Shown one piece after another: positions 18,070 through 27,705 of a stretch of DNA of 64,000 nucleotides. The stretch's first letter is position 1. Each line of letters opens with the position of its first letter. The position numbers and the translations under genes are program-made. This DNA comes from Cellvibrionaceae bacterium (lineage in GTDB: Bacteria > Pseudomonadota > Gammaproteobacteria > Pseudomonadales > Cellvibrionaceae): contig JAGKWQ010000013.1 in the NCBI GenBank assembly GCA_021151825.1, positions 1 to 64,000 of the forward strand. The letters run 5' to 3'. The notes beneath the pieces are model-generated. The model ran no database searches. It had not been told where the DNA came from and was given only the letters and a program-made list of their open reading frames with translations.

Positions 18070-18942
18070 TCATCGCGCACCCAACCAGGCTCCAGTGCTG
18101 GTTACCAGCAATCCTGAAATTAACCAGACATTTAACGTTTCGCCCAGGATAAGCGATGCGCCTATCCCCGCAAGCGCCGGCACCAACGCCATACAAGCCC
18201 CCGTTCTTGCCGGGCCAAGCCGCGTCATCGCTGCCATGTAAAAAAACATCGCGATAACCGCCACCACCACGCCCTGGTAAATAGCTTGCAGCGCAATATC
18301 AGCGACCGGGGCGTGCAATATGTCCTTAGGTAAAAACAGGACGTAGACGGGGAGATATATAAGGGCCGCGAGCAACGCACTGCCAATTGCCGTTTCCCAG
18401 GGGCCAAGGCCGGAGCGTTTGGCAAGGATGGTATACAGCGCCCAGATAATCGATGAAACGACCAGCAACACATCGCCGGGTAAGGTGTTTTCGCTGCGGG
18501 AGAAAATATCCACTCCCAAACAGAGAATCCCCACCGCAATCACCGGCAATGCAATCCGCAAATTACTGCGCAAAGGTTCTTTCAACAACCAGAATGCCAA
18601 CAGGGGCACGAAGAAGGGCAACAACCCTGAAATCAATACCGCACCATGGGCCGCCGGTGCATGCTTGAAGGCAAAGTAAACAACGACGGAATAGCCGATA
18701 CCGCCGCTTAACGCGAGGGACAATACGGTTTTATTGAACAGCGGAACCCGCTTCCAGAATATCCACAGCGGCAACAGGATCAGACTGGCAACACCAAAGC
18801 GCAGGGCGGTGATATCAAACGCATTCAGGGCGCTGGCTCCGCCCATGCGCGCCACCAGCACAAAGCCGGACCAGATTAAAACCGTACCGGCAACAAAGAA
18901 ATAACCGCTTTTGGCGGAAGATGTTTGCATGGGTAGCCCCAC
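18070..18942 (-). CDS. DMT-superfamily (EamA) permease
   Basis: This 290-residue inner-membrane protein has about ten hydrophobic helices and two related EamA halves (for example WSGFVLVARMGG in the first and WALYTILAKRSGLGPWE in the second), as in drug/metabolite exporters such as RhaT/YdcZ relatives. The substrate cannot be inferred. Alternative ATG starts lie at 18942 and 18930. It is convergent with the PL11 gene and lies downstream of ppx on the same strand with a gap of about 60 bases. Confidence 0.88.
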   Translation of the reverse strand: MGLPMQTSSAKSGYFFVAGTVLIWSGFVLVARMGGASALNAFDITALRFGVASLILLPLWIFWKRVPLFNKTVLSLALSGGIGYSVVVYFAFKHAPAAHGAVLISGLLPFFVPLLAFWLLKEPLRSNLRIALPVIAVGILCLGVDIFSRSENTLPGDVLLVVSSIIWALYTILAKRSGLGPWETAIGSALLAALIYLPVYVLFLPKDILHAPVADIALQAIYQGVVVAVIAMFFYMAAMTRLGPARTGACMALVPALAGIGASLILGETLNVWLISGLLVTSTGAWLGAR

Positions 18943-19005
18943 AGAAAGATCGAAGGAGAAATCACACCGATAACTCTACTAACAACAAGGGACGGACAAC
19001 GCCGC

Positions 19006-20505
19006 TTAATCAACCACCAATTCCAATTGATAACCGATATCCGCGAGATGGCGCTGCTCTGTTTCAAGGTCGGCATGGGTTAGTGGATGGCCATTAATCC
19101 ACTTTTCCGAGAGCAGCAATTTCATTTTTTTGCCGTCGGCTTTTAACGTCATCGCCGGCAACCCTTTTTCAATACGGCCGCGGTGAAAAATAATGGCCAT
19201 GCGCAATAAAATCGCCAGGCGCACTAACTGGATATTTCCCATTGGAAATATTTTGCTGGGAAAACGTTTGCGATGCGCCAAAACCAATGCTGCAAGCTGG
19301 GCTTGTTCCGAACGCGAACATCCGGCGAGATCCACGTGTTGCACGATGTAGGCAGAATGTTTGTGGTAATCGGCGTGGGCGATATCCAAACCCACGTGGT
19401 AGAGACGCGCAGCCCAGCCCAATAGTTTATCGGCATCATCGGTCGTGAGCCGCCAGGCGCGCTCAACCTGATTGAGCAAATTCAACGCGGTTTTTTCCAC
19501 TGCTTTGGCTTTATCCATATTCACACGAAAACGTTCAGCCAGCGCATCCACACTCGCCTGGCGAATATCGTGGTCTTCCAGACGGCCTTTTTGATCGAAC
19601 AATAAACCTTCGCGCAACGCCCAATCGGCAGCCACCATTTTGTCGAGTCGCAGAGCATCGAAGAGTGCGCACAGCACTACCACGCCGCCAAGGAAAACCG
19701 GTTTGCGATCTTCTGATAAACCGGGAATTTGTACATCCAGACTGCCGTGGTCAATGTAAATCGCCATGATTTTTTCCAGCGACTCCACGGTGATAGTGCC
19801 GTCGCTCCAGCCATTCGCTTCGCATACTTTGGCCACCGCTTTGATACTGCCCGAAGCGCCGAGCACCTGATTCCAGCCTTGCTCCAGGAATTCATCGCGT
19901 ACCGGCTCCAGTTCTTGCAAACAGGCGATAACCGCACGCGCAACCAGCTTTTCGTCGACACGGCCATCCATGAAGAATTTTTTGGTGATCGCCACGCAGC
20001 CCATGTTCAGGCTTTCCTTGAGTAACGGCTTCATGCCTTCGCCCAGAATAACCTCGGTACTGCCACCACCAATATCCATCACAATGCGCTTGCCTTTGCC
20101 CGGCTCGATGCAATGGGCTACGCCGAGGTAAATCAAACGCGCTTCTTCATCACCGGAAATGATTTCCACCGGATGCCCCAGGCGTTTCTCCGCTTCTTTC
20201 AGGAACTGGCGTGAATCGCGCACGCTACGCAAGGTTTTAGTGCCGACAATGCGCACGCTGCGCGACGGGTACGCGCGCAAGGCTTCGCCAAAGCGTTCCA
20301 TGCAGGCGAGGGCGCGCTCACGTGCATCCTCGCTCAGGCTGCCATCTTCCTGTAAGCCAAACCCCAACCGTACTGGCTCGCGCAAGCGATCCAGCAGCGT
20401 CAACTGACCGTTATCCCAGCGCGCGACAATCATGTGAAAGCTGTTGGAACCCAAATCAATCGCGGCGATATGGCTGGCGCGGGAGTGGCTTCTGAGGTTG
20501 AACAT
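19006..20505 (-). CDS. ppx: Exopolyphosphatase (Ppx/GppA family)
   Basis: Ppx removes terminal phosphate from polyphosphate; GppA relatives hydrolyse pppGpp. The 499-residue product has the ASKHA-type phosphate-binding loops DLGSNSFHMIV near residue 17 and DIGGGSTEVIL near residue 145. A C-terminal HD-like helical half with LYHVGLDIAH follows, the length expected for full Ppx. Pairing with ppk1 in the same neighbourhood favours Ppx over GppA. The start MFNLRSHSRASH is supported by family similarity beginning near residue 12. Confidence 0.93.
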   Translation of the reverse strand: MFNLRSHSRASHIAAIDLGSNSFHMIVARWDNGQLTLLDRLREPVRLGFGLQEDGSLSEDARERALACMERFGEALRAYPSRSVRIVGTKTLRSVRDSRQFLKEAEKRLGHPVEIISGDEEARLIYLGVAHCIEPGKGKRIVMDIGGGSTEVILGEGMKPLLKESLNMGCVAITKKFFMDGRVDEKLVARAVIACLQELEPVRDEFLEQGWNQVLGASGSIKAVAKVCEANGWSDGTITVESLEKIMAIYIDHGSLDVQIPGLSEDRKPVFLGGVVVLCALFDALRLDKMVAADWALREGLLFDQKGRLEDHDIRQASVDALAERFRVNMDKAKAVEKTALNLLNQVERAWRLTTDDADKLLGWAARLYHVGLDIAHADYHKHSAYIVQHVDLAGCSRSEQAQLAALVLAHRKRFPSKIFPMGNIQLVRLAILLRMAIIFHRGRIEKGLPAMTLKADGKKMKLLLSEKWINGHPLTHADLETEQRHLADIGYQLELVVD

Positions 20506-20610
20506 AGACGGTTTCTCGCAAACATCGGCAGGCAGTGATTATGCGAGACTTTGGCGAGATTACAAATCGCAAAACCGTTACGCATTGATCTGGCTGGAAA
20601 AAAAGAAGCA

Positions 20611-20646
20611 AAAAATAAAAAAGGCAATCACCTGCGTGATTGCCTT
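20611..20646 (-). terminator. Terminator after secB
   Basis: AAGGCAATCA (20621-20630) and TGATTGCCTT (20637-20646) form a 10-bp stem with a six-base loop. On the minus strand it is followed by TTTTTATTTTT, directly downstream of secB. Confidence 0.92.
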
Positions 20647-20666
20647 CGGGCAAAGACCTGCGTCGA

Positions 20667-21182
20667 TTAATTAACGACTTCGGGTTTTTCCGCTTGCGCT
20701 TGATCTGCCGCTTGTTGCTGGGCAGCAGTGATAGCTTGGACAAACACGGCGTCAAAGTTGATTGGCGCCAGCATTAACGGTGGGAAGCTGCCGCGACCAA
20801 GAATGCTGTCTACCGCTTCGCGCGCGTAAGGAAACAGAATTTGCGGGCACGCAGTGTTGATCAATTGGGTAACCGCCGGGCCATCGATATTGGCAATGCC
20901 AAACAAACCGGCTTGTTTAACTTCAACCAGGAATACCGCACGATTTTCAATGTTGGCAGTGATAGTCAGGAACAACACAACTTCGAATAAACCATCTTCA
21001 ACCTGGTTGGCCTGGATATTCAGATCTTGCTGGATATTAGGTTTGAACGCTTTGGTAAATGCCTCTGGCCCCATTGGGGTTTCAAAGGAAATATCTTTTA
21101 AGTAAATGCGTTGGATAGCAAAAATGGGGCCTTGTGCGCCTTCGGCAGCTTCCGCGGCTTGTTGGTTATTTTCTTCAGACAT
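20667..21182 (-). CDS. secB: Protein-export chaperone SecB
   Basis: SecB holds precursor proteins unfolded and hands them to SecA. The 171-residue product has the conserved FAIQRIYLKDISFETP start after a short Gln/Ala/Glu-rich tail, the CPQILFPYARE segment, and the GSFPPLMLAPINFDA segment, all diagnostic for SecB. It is the last gene of the rhodanese-grxC-secB group, the same order as E. coli yibN-grxC-secB. gpsA, which follows secB in E. coli, is missing here. A terminator follows closely. Confidence 0.97.
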   Translation of the reverse strand: MSEENNQQAAEAAEGAQGPIFAIQRIYLKDISFETPMGPEAFTKAFKPNIQQDLNIQANQVEDGLFEVVLFLTITANIENRAVFLVEVKQAGLFGIANIDGPAVTQLINTACPQILFPYAREAVDSILGRGSFPPLMLAPINFDAVFVQAITAAQQQAADQAQAEKPEVVN

Positions 21183-21224
21183 AATGAACTCGACTTGATG
21201 GGATTAAATAAAACACTCGGCCAA

Positions 21225-21482
21225 TCAGGGTTGTGCCAGCAGTGGATCCAGTTTGCCCGCTTTATCCAGCGCCCAGAGATCGGTAAAACCGCCGACATGG
21301 GTGTCGCCGATCCAGATCTGCGGTACTGTGCGCTGACCGCTTTTGGTCATCATTTCCTGACGCAAGTGCGGTTGGGTGTCCACGCGAATTTCTTCCACCG
21401 CCACCCCTTTTTGCGCTAGCAACTTTTTCGCATTAACGCAGAAAGGACAAACAGCAGTGGTGTACATCAGCACGCGGGCCAT
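21225..21482 (-). CDS. grxC: Glutaredoxin 3
   Basis: This 85-residue glutathione-dependent thiol oxidoreductase has the dithiol active site CPFC (in TTAVCPFCVNAK), the TVPQIW cis-proline segment and the HVGGFTDL glutathione-binding end. Length and motifs match GrxC. It lies between the rhodanese gene and secB with short gaps, in the conserved operon order. Confidence 0.96.
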   Translation of the reverse strand: MARVLMYTTAVCPFCVNAKKLLAQKGVAVEEIRVDTQPHLRQEMMTKSGQRTVPQIWIGDTHVGGFTDLWALDKAGKLDPLLAQP

Positions 21483-21524
21483 AAATAACTCCGAGATTAA
21501 CTATTCAGTATTTCAATTCTTCAC

Positions 21525-21938
21525 TTATTTGCCTTTAACAAGCGGCAAATTTTGCGCCTGCCATTCGCCAATACCACCGCTCAGGCGACGCACTTCAAAA
21601 CCTTCTTTACCCAGCAAACGGCCAACGGCACCCGCATGCTGGCCCATCTTATCAACCAGAATTACGGTCTTGCCTTTGTGGCTTGCCACTTCAGTCGTTT
21701 CCTTGTTGAGTTTGGAATATGGGATATTTAACGCACCAACGATATGGCCAGCCTTAAATTCCGCACCTTCGCGCAGATCTACAATCACCGCGTTGCCATC
21801 ATTGACCAGACGGGTTACTTCGTGGGGTGATACCGGGCGACCACTCTTGATGCGATCGCGCCATACATACACATAAATCAATGCAATCAAAACGGTGACC
21901 AATAGCCACTCTTGGGTAACAAAATTAATAAAATCCAC
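21525..21938 (-). CDS. Membrane-anchored rhodanese-like protein (YibN type)
   Basis: The 137-residue product has one N-terminal membrane helix (about residues 12-28) and a rhodanese domain with VIVDLREGAEFKAGH and a substrate-binding segment GHIVGALNIPY. At the usual catalytic loop (ILVDKMGQHAG) I see no cysteine, so sulphur transfer by the classic route is doubtful. Position upstream of grxC and secB matches E. coli yibN, whose product is linked to membrane protein insertion and redox context. It is divergent from gpmI. Confidence 0.9.
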   Translation of the reverse strand: MDFINFVTQEWLLVTVLIALIYVYVWRDRIKSGRPVSPHEVTRLVNDGNAVIVDLREGAEFKAGHIVGALNIPYSKLNKETTEVASHKGKTVILVDKMGQHAGAVGRLLGKEGFEVRRLSGGIGEWQAQNLPLVKGK

Positions 21939-22141
21939 GGTATTGGCCTTCTTGTAAATCTGCAGGGGGACGATAAAACGACCCGCTGTCCCGGTGAAAC
22001 CAAAATGGGGACAGGTAAAGTCGATTTCAATACAACCATCGAAACTTTACCGGGACGGGCGATAAGGCGGCGAAGTATACACGATTCGGCGCCTGCATCG
22101 GCTTGGCACAACCGCGAGAATACCGCTATTTATCAGACCTA

Positions 22142-22191
22142 TAGCCGGTTAGCTTGCGTTTAAACATAGAGTTGGGCCGCCCAACCGGCTA
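22142..22191. repeat. Nested palindromes in the gpmI leader region
   Basis: TAGCCGGTT (22142-22150) pairs with AACCGGCTA (22183-22191). A competing hairpin, GTTGGG (22171-22176) with CCCAAC (22180-22185), overlaps the second arm. The two folds exclude each other. They lie between divergent yibN-like and gpmI genes; a regulatory role is only a possibility. Confidence 0.5.
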
Positions 22192-22310
22192 GAATGCCTA
22201 TCATTCACGGGCAGCAGCCCGAACCACTACCCAGCGGTTGCATTCCATGGCTGTCACAAGCAGCTCCCGGAATTGACCGGTTCATGTTCATCCGACATTG
22301 GAAGCGATTT

Positions 22311-23858
22311 ATGAGCGCGAAAAAACCTGTAGTTCTGCTGATTCTCGATGGTTACGGCTATTCGGAAAAAACCAAATACAACGCTGTCTACGCCGCAAAC
22401 ACTCCCGTGTACGACAATCTCTGGAAAACTTGCCCTAATACCTTGATCGATACCTCGGGTATGGCCGTGGGCCTGCCGGATGGCCAGATGGGCAACTCTG
22501 AAGTTGGCCACACCACCATCGGCGCTGGCCGCGTGGTTTACCAAAATTTTACCCGGATCAATAAATCGATCAGCGACGGCGATTTTTTTACCAATCCCGA
22601 ATACGTGAAAGCTATCGACAGCGCTATCGCGAATGACAAATCCGTACACATCCTCGGTCTGTTATCTGAAGGCGGCGTGCATGCGCATCAGGATCACATG
22701 TACGCGATGATCAAAATGGCGGTGCAACGTGGAGCCAAAAACGTTTACCTGCACGCATTCCTCGACGGTCGCGACACACCACCGCGCAGCGCGGAATCAT
22801 CACTGCAACAAGCAGAAGACCTGTTTAAAGAGTTGGGCACTGGTCGCGTAGCCTCAATTATCGGCCGTTACTTTGCGCTGGACCGCGACAACCGTTGGGA
22901 TCGAGTAAAAGCGGCTTACGATGTCATGGTAACAGGCGATGCCGAATTTGATGCGCTTACCGCTGTCGACGGTTTGAAAGCGGCTTACGCGCGCGGCGAA
23001 AACGATGAATTCGTAAAAGCCACCGTGATCTGCGGTGAAGATGAAGAAGTTGCGACCATCAATGATGGCGACTCAGTGATTTTTATGAACTTCCGCCCGG
23101 ACCGTGCGCGCGAAATTACCCGCGCCTTGATCGATGAACCTTTCACCGGTTTTGATCGCGGCGATACCCATCCGGCGATTGCGCATTTTGTGCAAACCAC
23201 CGAATACGCCTCCAATATCAAAGCACCTATCGCGTATCCGCCCGAGAGCCTGGCGAATTCGTTTGGCGAATATCTTTCCGGTTTGGGCAAAACTCAATTG
23301 CGTATCGCTGAAACTGAAAAATACGCGCACGTGACTTTCTTCTTTAACGGCGGCAACGAAGTCGTTTATCCCGGCGAAGACCGCATTCTGGTGCCGTCAC
23401 CGCAAGTGGCGACCTACGACTTGCAACCGGAAATGAGCGCGCCGGAAGTGACCGATAAATTGGTTGCGGCGATCGAGTCCGGCAAATACGACGCGATCAT
23501 TTGTAACTACGCCAACTGCGATATGGTCGGCCACTCAGGTTTGATGGAAGCGGCAATCAAAGCAGTAGAAGCGATTGATGTGTGCCTCGGCCGCGTACTC
23601 GCTGCAGTGGAAAAAGTGGGCGGCGAAGCGCTGATCACCGCCGACCACGGCAACGTAGAAGAAATGTTCGACGAAGAAACCGGCCAGCCGCACACCCAGC
23701 ATTCCACCTTGCCGGTGCCGTTTATTTTTGTGAGCAGTCGCAAAGGCACTATGGCAAATGGTGGATCGTTAGCGGACGTTGCACCCACTATCCTGTCTTT
23801 ACTGGACTTACCGCAACCCAAAGAAATGACTGGCCACAATTTGATTACCCTCGGTTAA
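22311..23858 (+). CDS. gpmI: 2,3-bisphosphoglycerate-independent phosphoglycerate mutase
   Basis: This glycolytic enzyme interconverts 3- and 2-phosphoglycerate using two manganese ions. The 515-residue product starts MSAKKPVVLLILDGYG, carrying the first metal aspartate. The phosphoserine-type segment GQMGNSEVGHTTIGAGR follows, and later ANCDMVGHSG and ITADHGNVEEM supply the remaining metal ligands. I chose the ATG at 22311, with GGAAG seven bases upstream; the 39 upstream codons are not family-like. It is followed by envC, ctpA and yibQ as in many gammaproteobacteria. Confidence 0.97.
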   Translation: MSAKKPVVLLILDGYGYSEKTKYNAVYAANTPVYDNLWKTCPNTLIDTSGMAVGLPDGQMGNSEVGHTTIGAGRVVYQNFTRINKSISDGDFFTNPEYVKAIDSAIANDKSVHILGLLSEGGVHAHQDHMYAMIKMAVQRGAKNVYLHAFLDGRDTPPRSAESSLQQAEDLFKELGTGRVASIIGRYFALDRDNRWDRVKAAYDVMVTGDAEFDALTAVDGLKAAYARGENDEFVKATVICGEDEEVATINDGDSVIFMNFRPDRAREITRALIDEPFTGFDRGDTHPAIAHFVQTTEYASNIKAPIAYPPESLANSFGEYLSGLGKTQLRIAETEKYAHVTFFFNGGNEVVYPGEDRILVPSPQVATYDLQPEMSAPEVTDKLVAAIESGKYDAIICNYANCDMVGHSGLMEAAIKAVEAIDVCLGRVLAAVEKVGGEALITADHGNVEEMFDEETGQPHTQHSTLPVPFIFVSSRKGTMANGGSLADVAPTILSLLDLPQPKEMTGHNLITLG

Positions 23859-23940
23859 TCAATCTGCATACATACGGTCGGCATTCGCTGGCCGTTATTT
23901 TTCTCCAGTGTGTTAATAACGGATAGTTAATAATCAAAAC

Positions 23941-25119
23941 ATGAGTCGATTTTTTGCATTCACCAAAGCTTTCGCACTCAGCGGTTTGCTATGCGCGGCG
24001 TTAATCAGCGGATCTACATACGCCGATGAAAAGACCGATATGGCAAAACTGCAAAAAGACATTGAAGCATTACAAAAAGAATTAAAAGCGGTGCAAGGTA
24101 CACGCACCGGCCTGCAAAAAGATCTGGAAAAATCTGAACAGCAAATTAATGAATTGCAAAAAAAAGCGGATGAGATCAATCAACAACTCAACCAACAAAA
24201 CAAAGAGCTCAACCAGTTAAAAAACGAACGCAGCCAACTGGAACAGGCGCGTAAAAACCAGCAAACCCATATTGCCGATCAAATGCGTGCCGCACACAAG
24301 CTGGGCGAGCAAAGCGAAATCAAAGTGTTGCTGAACCAGGAATCACCCGATCAGGTATCGCGCATCATGAAATACCACAGTTATTTTATGGAAGCGCACA
24401 CCGCCAAAATGAAAACCTACCTGGACACCATCACTCGTATTGATGCGCTTACGCCGGAAATAGAAAAAAAAACGCTTGAGTTAGCCGGCATGCAAAGCGA
24501 GCTGGATAGCCAACGCGCTGAGTTAAAAAATATCCACGGCGAACGCGCAAAAGCCCTCGCCAAAGTGAACGATGATCTCAAAAATAAAAATAAAGAACTC
24601 AGCCAGCTCAATGAAGATCGCCGCCGCTTGCAAGCATTGCTAGAGCGCGTAACGCAAAAAGTCGCCACTACCGGTGCAATAAACGCCCCTGATTATGTAC
24701 CTCTCCCCAAAGGCGGTGAAAAATTTTCACTGCGCAAAGGCCGGCTGCTGTGGCCAACTCGCGGTAGCATGATTCACCGTTTTGGCAGCGCACGTATTGC
24801 CGGGCAAATCAATTGGAGTGGCGCTTATATCTCTGCACCAATGGGTAGTAACGTAGTCGCCGTACACCATGGCCGGGTGGTATTTGCCGATTATTTTGGC
24901 GGCCACGGCTTGTTGGTCATTGTCGACCACGGCGAAGGTTACATGAGCCTTTATGCACACAATCAACGGCTGTTGAAAAAAGCGGGCGATCCGGTACAAG
25001 CCGGTGAAAGCATCGCCACGGTAGGTAATTCCGGTGGCCAGGCGAATGCCGGTTTGTATTTTGAAATTCGTCACCAAGGTAAACCGATTGATCCCAATCT
25101 GTGGCTGGCGCGCGGCTAA
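23941..25119 (+). CDS. envC: Murein hydrolase activator EnvC
   Basis: EnvC activates the amidases AmiA/AmiB at the division site from the periplasm. The 392-residue product has a signal peptide (cleavage near STYA|DE), a long coiled coil (about 35-240) rich in Lys, Glu and Gln, and a C-terminal LytM/M23 domain (about 265-390). The LytM metal site is degenerate: the usual HxH near the end reads YFEIRHQG after AGL, without the first histidine. That fits a non-catalytic activator. It lies between gpmI and ctpA on the same strand. Confidence 0.95.
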   Translation: MSRFFAFTKAFALSGLLCAALISGSTYADEKTDMAKLQKDIEALQKELKAVQGTRTGLQKDLEKSEQQINELQKKADEINQQLNQQNKELNQLKNERSQLEQARKNQQTHIADQMRAAHKLGEQSEIKVLLNQESPDQVSRIMKYHSYFMEAHTAKMKTYLDTITRIDALTPEIEKKTLELAGMQSELDSQRAELKNIHGERAKALAKVNDDLKNKNKELSQLNEDRRRLQALLERVTQKVATTGAINAPDYVPLPKGGEKFSLRKGRLLWPTRGSMIHRFGSARIAGQINWSGAYISAPMGSNVVAVHHGRVVFADYFGGHGLLVIVDHGEGYMSLYAHNQRLLKKAGDPVQAGESIATVGNSGGQANAGLYFEIRHQGKPIDPNLWLARG

Positions 25120-25268
25120 AACCATCAAGCAGCAGAAAAATATTGCATCAACCCTGTCATTTTCCAATTTTTTGGCTTAGTGTTCTTTTTGGATTCACGG
25201 GACTGATTTAACGGCAACTTCCGCTTCATTCAGCCCGCTGTCACGCTGTCGCGTCTTTCGGAGACACC

Positions 25269-26675
25269 ATGTTCGTCGCTGCTTTTCCCAGAATTATTTC
25301 CCCTCGCTCGCTACTGTTCACCGGTTTGCTAGGTACTCTTGCGCTGGCGTTTCCCGCTGTCGCCGCTGAAAAAAAACCGGCGGGGGAAGCAGGCCTTTTA
25401 CCGCTGGAAGAATTGCGTACATTCACCCGTGTTTATGATCATGTGCGCAATGGCTATGTTGATGAAATAGACGACGCACAACTCCTCGAATATGCCATCA
25501 AAGGCATGATCGCCGAGCTCGATCCGCACTCTGCGTACCTCGATAAAGAAGCCTTTGCCGATTTGCAAGCAAGCACTTCTGGCGAATTTGGTGGAATAGG
25601 TTTGGAAGTCAGCCTGGAAGAAGGTTTTATCAAAGTAGTAACCCCCATCGATGACAGCCCTTCAGCCAGAGCGGGCATTATGGCGGGCGATATCGTGGTG
25701 CGTATCGATGACGCGCCAGTCAAAGGCATGGAACTGACTAAAGCCATCAACCTGATGCGTGGAGCCAAAAATACACCGATCAAAATTAATGTGATGCGCG
25801 AAGGTGTAGATCAGCCACTCGAATTTAATTTGCAGCGCGACATTATCAAAGTGCAAAGCGTTCGTACGCGCACGCTGGAGCAGGATTATTTTTATATCCG
25901 CATTGCCCAGTTCCAGTTGGATACGGGCAAAGATACCGTGCAAAAATTGCGCGAGCAGTTAAAGAAAAACCCGGCGACCAAAGGTGTAATTCTCGATCTG
26001 CGCAATAACCCCGGTGGGGTATTGCAAGCCTCGGTAGAAGTTGTCGATGCATTTCTCAACGGTGGCCAGGTGGTTTACACCCAGGGCCGTATGGATAATT
26101 CCAATATCAGTTACAACGCTGAAGCCGGGGATGTTACTAACGGTTTACCATTGGTGGTATTGATTAACGATGGCTCTGCGTCGGCGTCGGAAATTGTTGC
26201 CGGCGCGCTGCAGGATCACAAACGCGCAGTGATTATGGGCACACGTAGTTTTGGTAAGGGTTCAGTGCAATCGGTTATCCCCATCAGCAATGACCGCGCC
26301 ATCAAACTCACAACTGCGCTTTATTACACCCCTAAAGGCCGTTCCATCCAGGCCCAGGGTATTGAACCGGATGTGGATGTGGAACGTGTGCAAGTTGCCA
26401 GTATTCAGCAAGGTGTGAGTACTACCGAAGCTGACCTCGTTCGTCATTTAGGCAATGGTAAAGGCGGCAAAGAAAGCAACCGCAAAGAGCGCGAACAAAA
26501 ACGGGTATCCAGTGCTGAATTACTGAAAGAAGATAACCAACTACACGAAGCATTGAACTTGCTCAAAGGTTTGAACATTTTTATCCAAAGTACTCCACTA
26601 GCAGCTGCGACCCCCGAGATTGCGCCCGATATCGCCGTACAACCTGAAGCTCCCGCTACAGACTCACCGCAATAA
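25269..26675 (+). CDS. ctpA: Carboxy-terminal processing protease (S41)
   Basis: This periplasmic serine protease trims or degrades envelope proteins, typically murein hydrolases. The 468-residue product has a signal peptide ending near AVAA, a PDZ domain (about 100-180, with GGIGLEVSLEEG), and the catalytic domain with S305 in NDGSASASE and K330 in RSFGKGSVQ, the Ser-Lys dyad with standard spacing. The C-terminal tail is Pro/Ala-rich. Placement between envC and a YibQ-type gene suggests a shared envelope job. Confidence 0.95.
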   Translation: MFVAAFPRIISPRSLLFTGLLGTLALAFPAVAAEKKPAGEAGLLPLEELRTFTRVYDHVRNGYVDEIDDAQLLEYAIKGMIAELDPHSAYLDKEAFADLQASTSGEFGGIGLEVSLEEGFIKVVTPIDDSPSARAGIMAGDIVVRIDDAPVKGMELTKAINLMRGAKNTPIKINVMREGVDQPLEFNLQRDIIKVQSVRTRTLEQDYFYIRIAQFQLDTGKDTVQKLREQLKKNPATKGVILDLRNNPGGVLQASVEVVDAFLNGGQVVYTQGRMDNSNISYNAEAGDVTNGLPLVVLINDGSASASEIVAGALQDHKRAVIMGTRSFGKGSVQSVIPISNDRAIKLTTALYYTPKGRSIQAQGIEPDVDVERVQVASIQQGVSTTEADLVRHLGNGKGGKESNRKEREQKRVSSAELLKEDNQLHEALNLLKGLNIFIQSTPLAAATPEIAPDIAVQPEAPATDSPQ

Positions 26676-26681
26676 CAACGC

Positions 26682-27545
26682 ATGCCGCAGCTAATTCACA
26701 GCATAGTGTATTGGCTCGGTATGTTGTGCCTTGTTCTTTGCCCATCAGTATTTGCCAAAGAGCGCGCCAAACTCGCCATTATCATTGATGATGTAGGCTA
26801 TAACCTGTCGCTCGGTAAACGCACGACCCAGTTACCCGGTGCATTTACCATCGCCGTTTTACCCTTTACACCCCACGGCAAACAACTCGCTGAACTGGCC
26901 TATAAACGCGGGAAGGAAGTGATGCTGCACGCGCCCATGAGCAACCATCACCGCTTTCCGCTAGGGCGCGGCGGGTTGATGAGCAATATGGGGCAAGCAG
27001 AATTCCTTGCAGTATTACGCCAAAACATCGCCAATGTTCCTCATATCAAAGGCGTGAATAACCATATGGGCAGCCAGCTTACCGAGCAAACCGAGCCAAT
27101 GCGCTGGCTGATGCAGGAGTTACAAGCACGCCAGCTCTATTTTGTGGATAGCCGCACCACCGCCAAAACCCAGGCGCTGATTGAGGCCGAGCGCATCCAC
27201 CTGCCTAGTCGTAAGCGCGATGTTTTTCTCGATGATGAACGCGATTCACGGCAGATCCAGCAACAGTTGCTTCTGGCTCTGCAAAAAGCCCGGCAGCAGG
27301 GCTCGGCTGTTGCCATTGGCCATCCATACCCGGAAACCCTGGCAGTACTAAAACAAATCCAGCCATTATTAAAACAGTATGACGTTGAGTTAGTACCTGT
27401 ATCCACATTACTACCCGCGTTTCAGCCTTACCCACAACCCGTAAATTATTGCCAGGCACCGCCACCGGGTTTTTGGCCGCAAACCTGGGTACCAGTAGAT
27501 CCTTTTGATGCGGACTTATTCACACTTTCAGAGCAATTGCGATAA
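26682..27545 (+). CDS. yibQ: Divergent polysaccharide deacetylase family protein (YibQ)
   Basis: The 287-residue exported protein belongs to the divergent polysaccharide deacetylase family (DUF610, YibQ). It has a signal peptide (SVFA|KERAK), the opening motif KLAIIIDDVGYN with the paired aspartates, an HAPMS segment, NNHMGSQLTE and a late AIGHPYPET. These are the family's metal-site-like elements. The substrate is unknown. It starts six bases after the ctpA stop, so the two are almost certainly cotranscribed. Confidence 0.92.
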   Translation: MPQLIHSIVYWLGMLCLVLCPSVFAKERAKLAIIIDDVGYNLSLGKRTTQLPGAFTIAVLPFTPHGKQLAELAYKRGKEVMLHAPMSNHHRFPLGRGGLMSNMGQAEFLAVLRQNIANVPHIKGVNNHMGSQLTEQTEPMRWLMQELQARQLYFVDSRTTAKTQALIEAERIHLPSRKRDVFLDDERDSRQIQQQLLLALQKARQQGSAVAIGHPYPETLAVLKQIQPLLKQYDVELVPVSTLLPAFQPYPQPVNYCQAPPPGFWPQTWVPVDPFDADLFTLSEQLR

Positions 27546-27705
27546 ATGCATCAAAAAAATAAACATTGGGTATAAGAAATGTGTTTTTAGGAGACAACTA
27601 AATCTAACAAGCCATTCAAAATGCTGTCTATAATCAGCGAGGGTGATTTTTAATCAATCCAGCAAAAGGAACCGGTGGTTAGAGCAATATATTGAGGAGC
27701 TTAAT

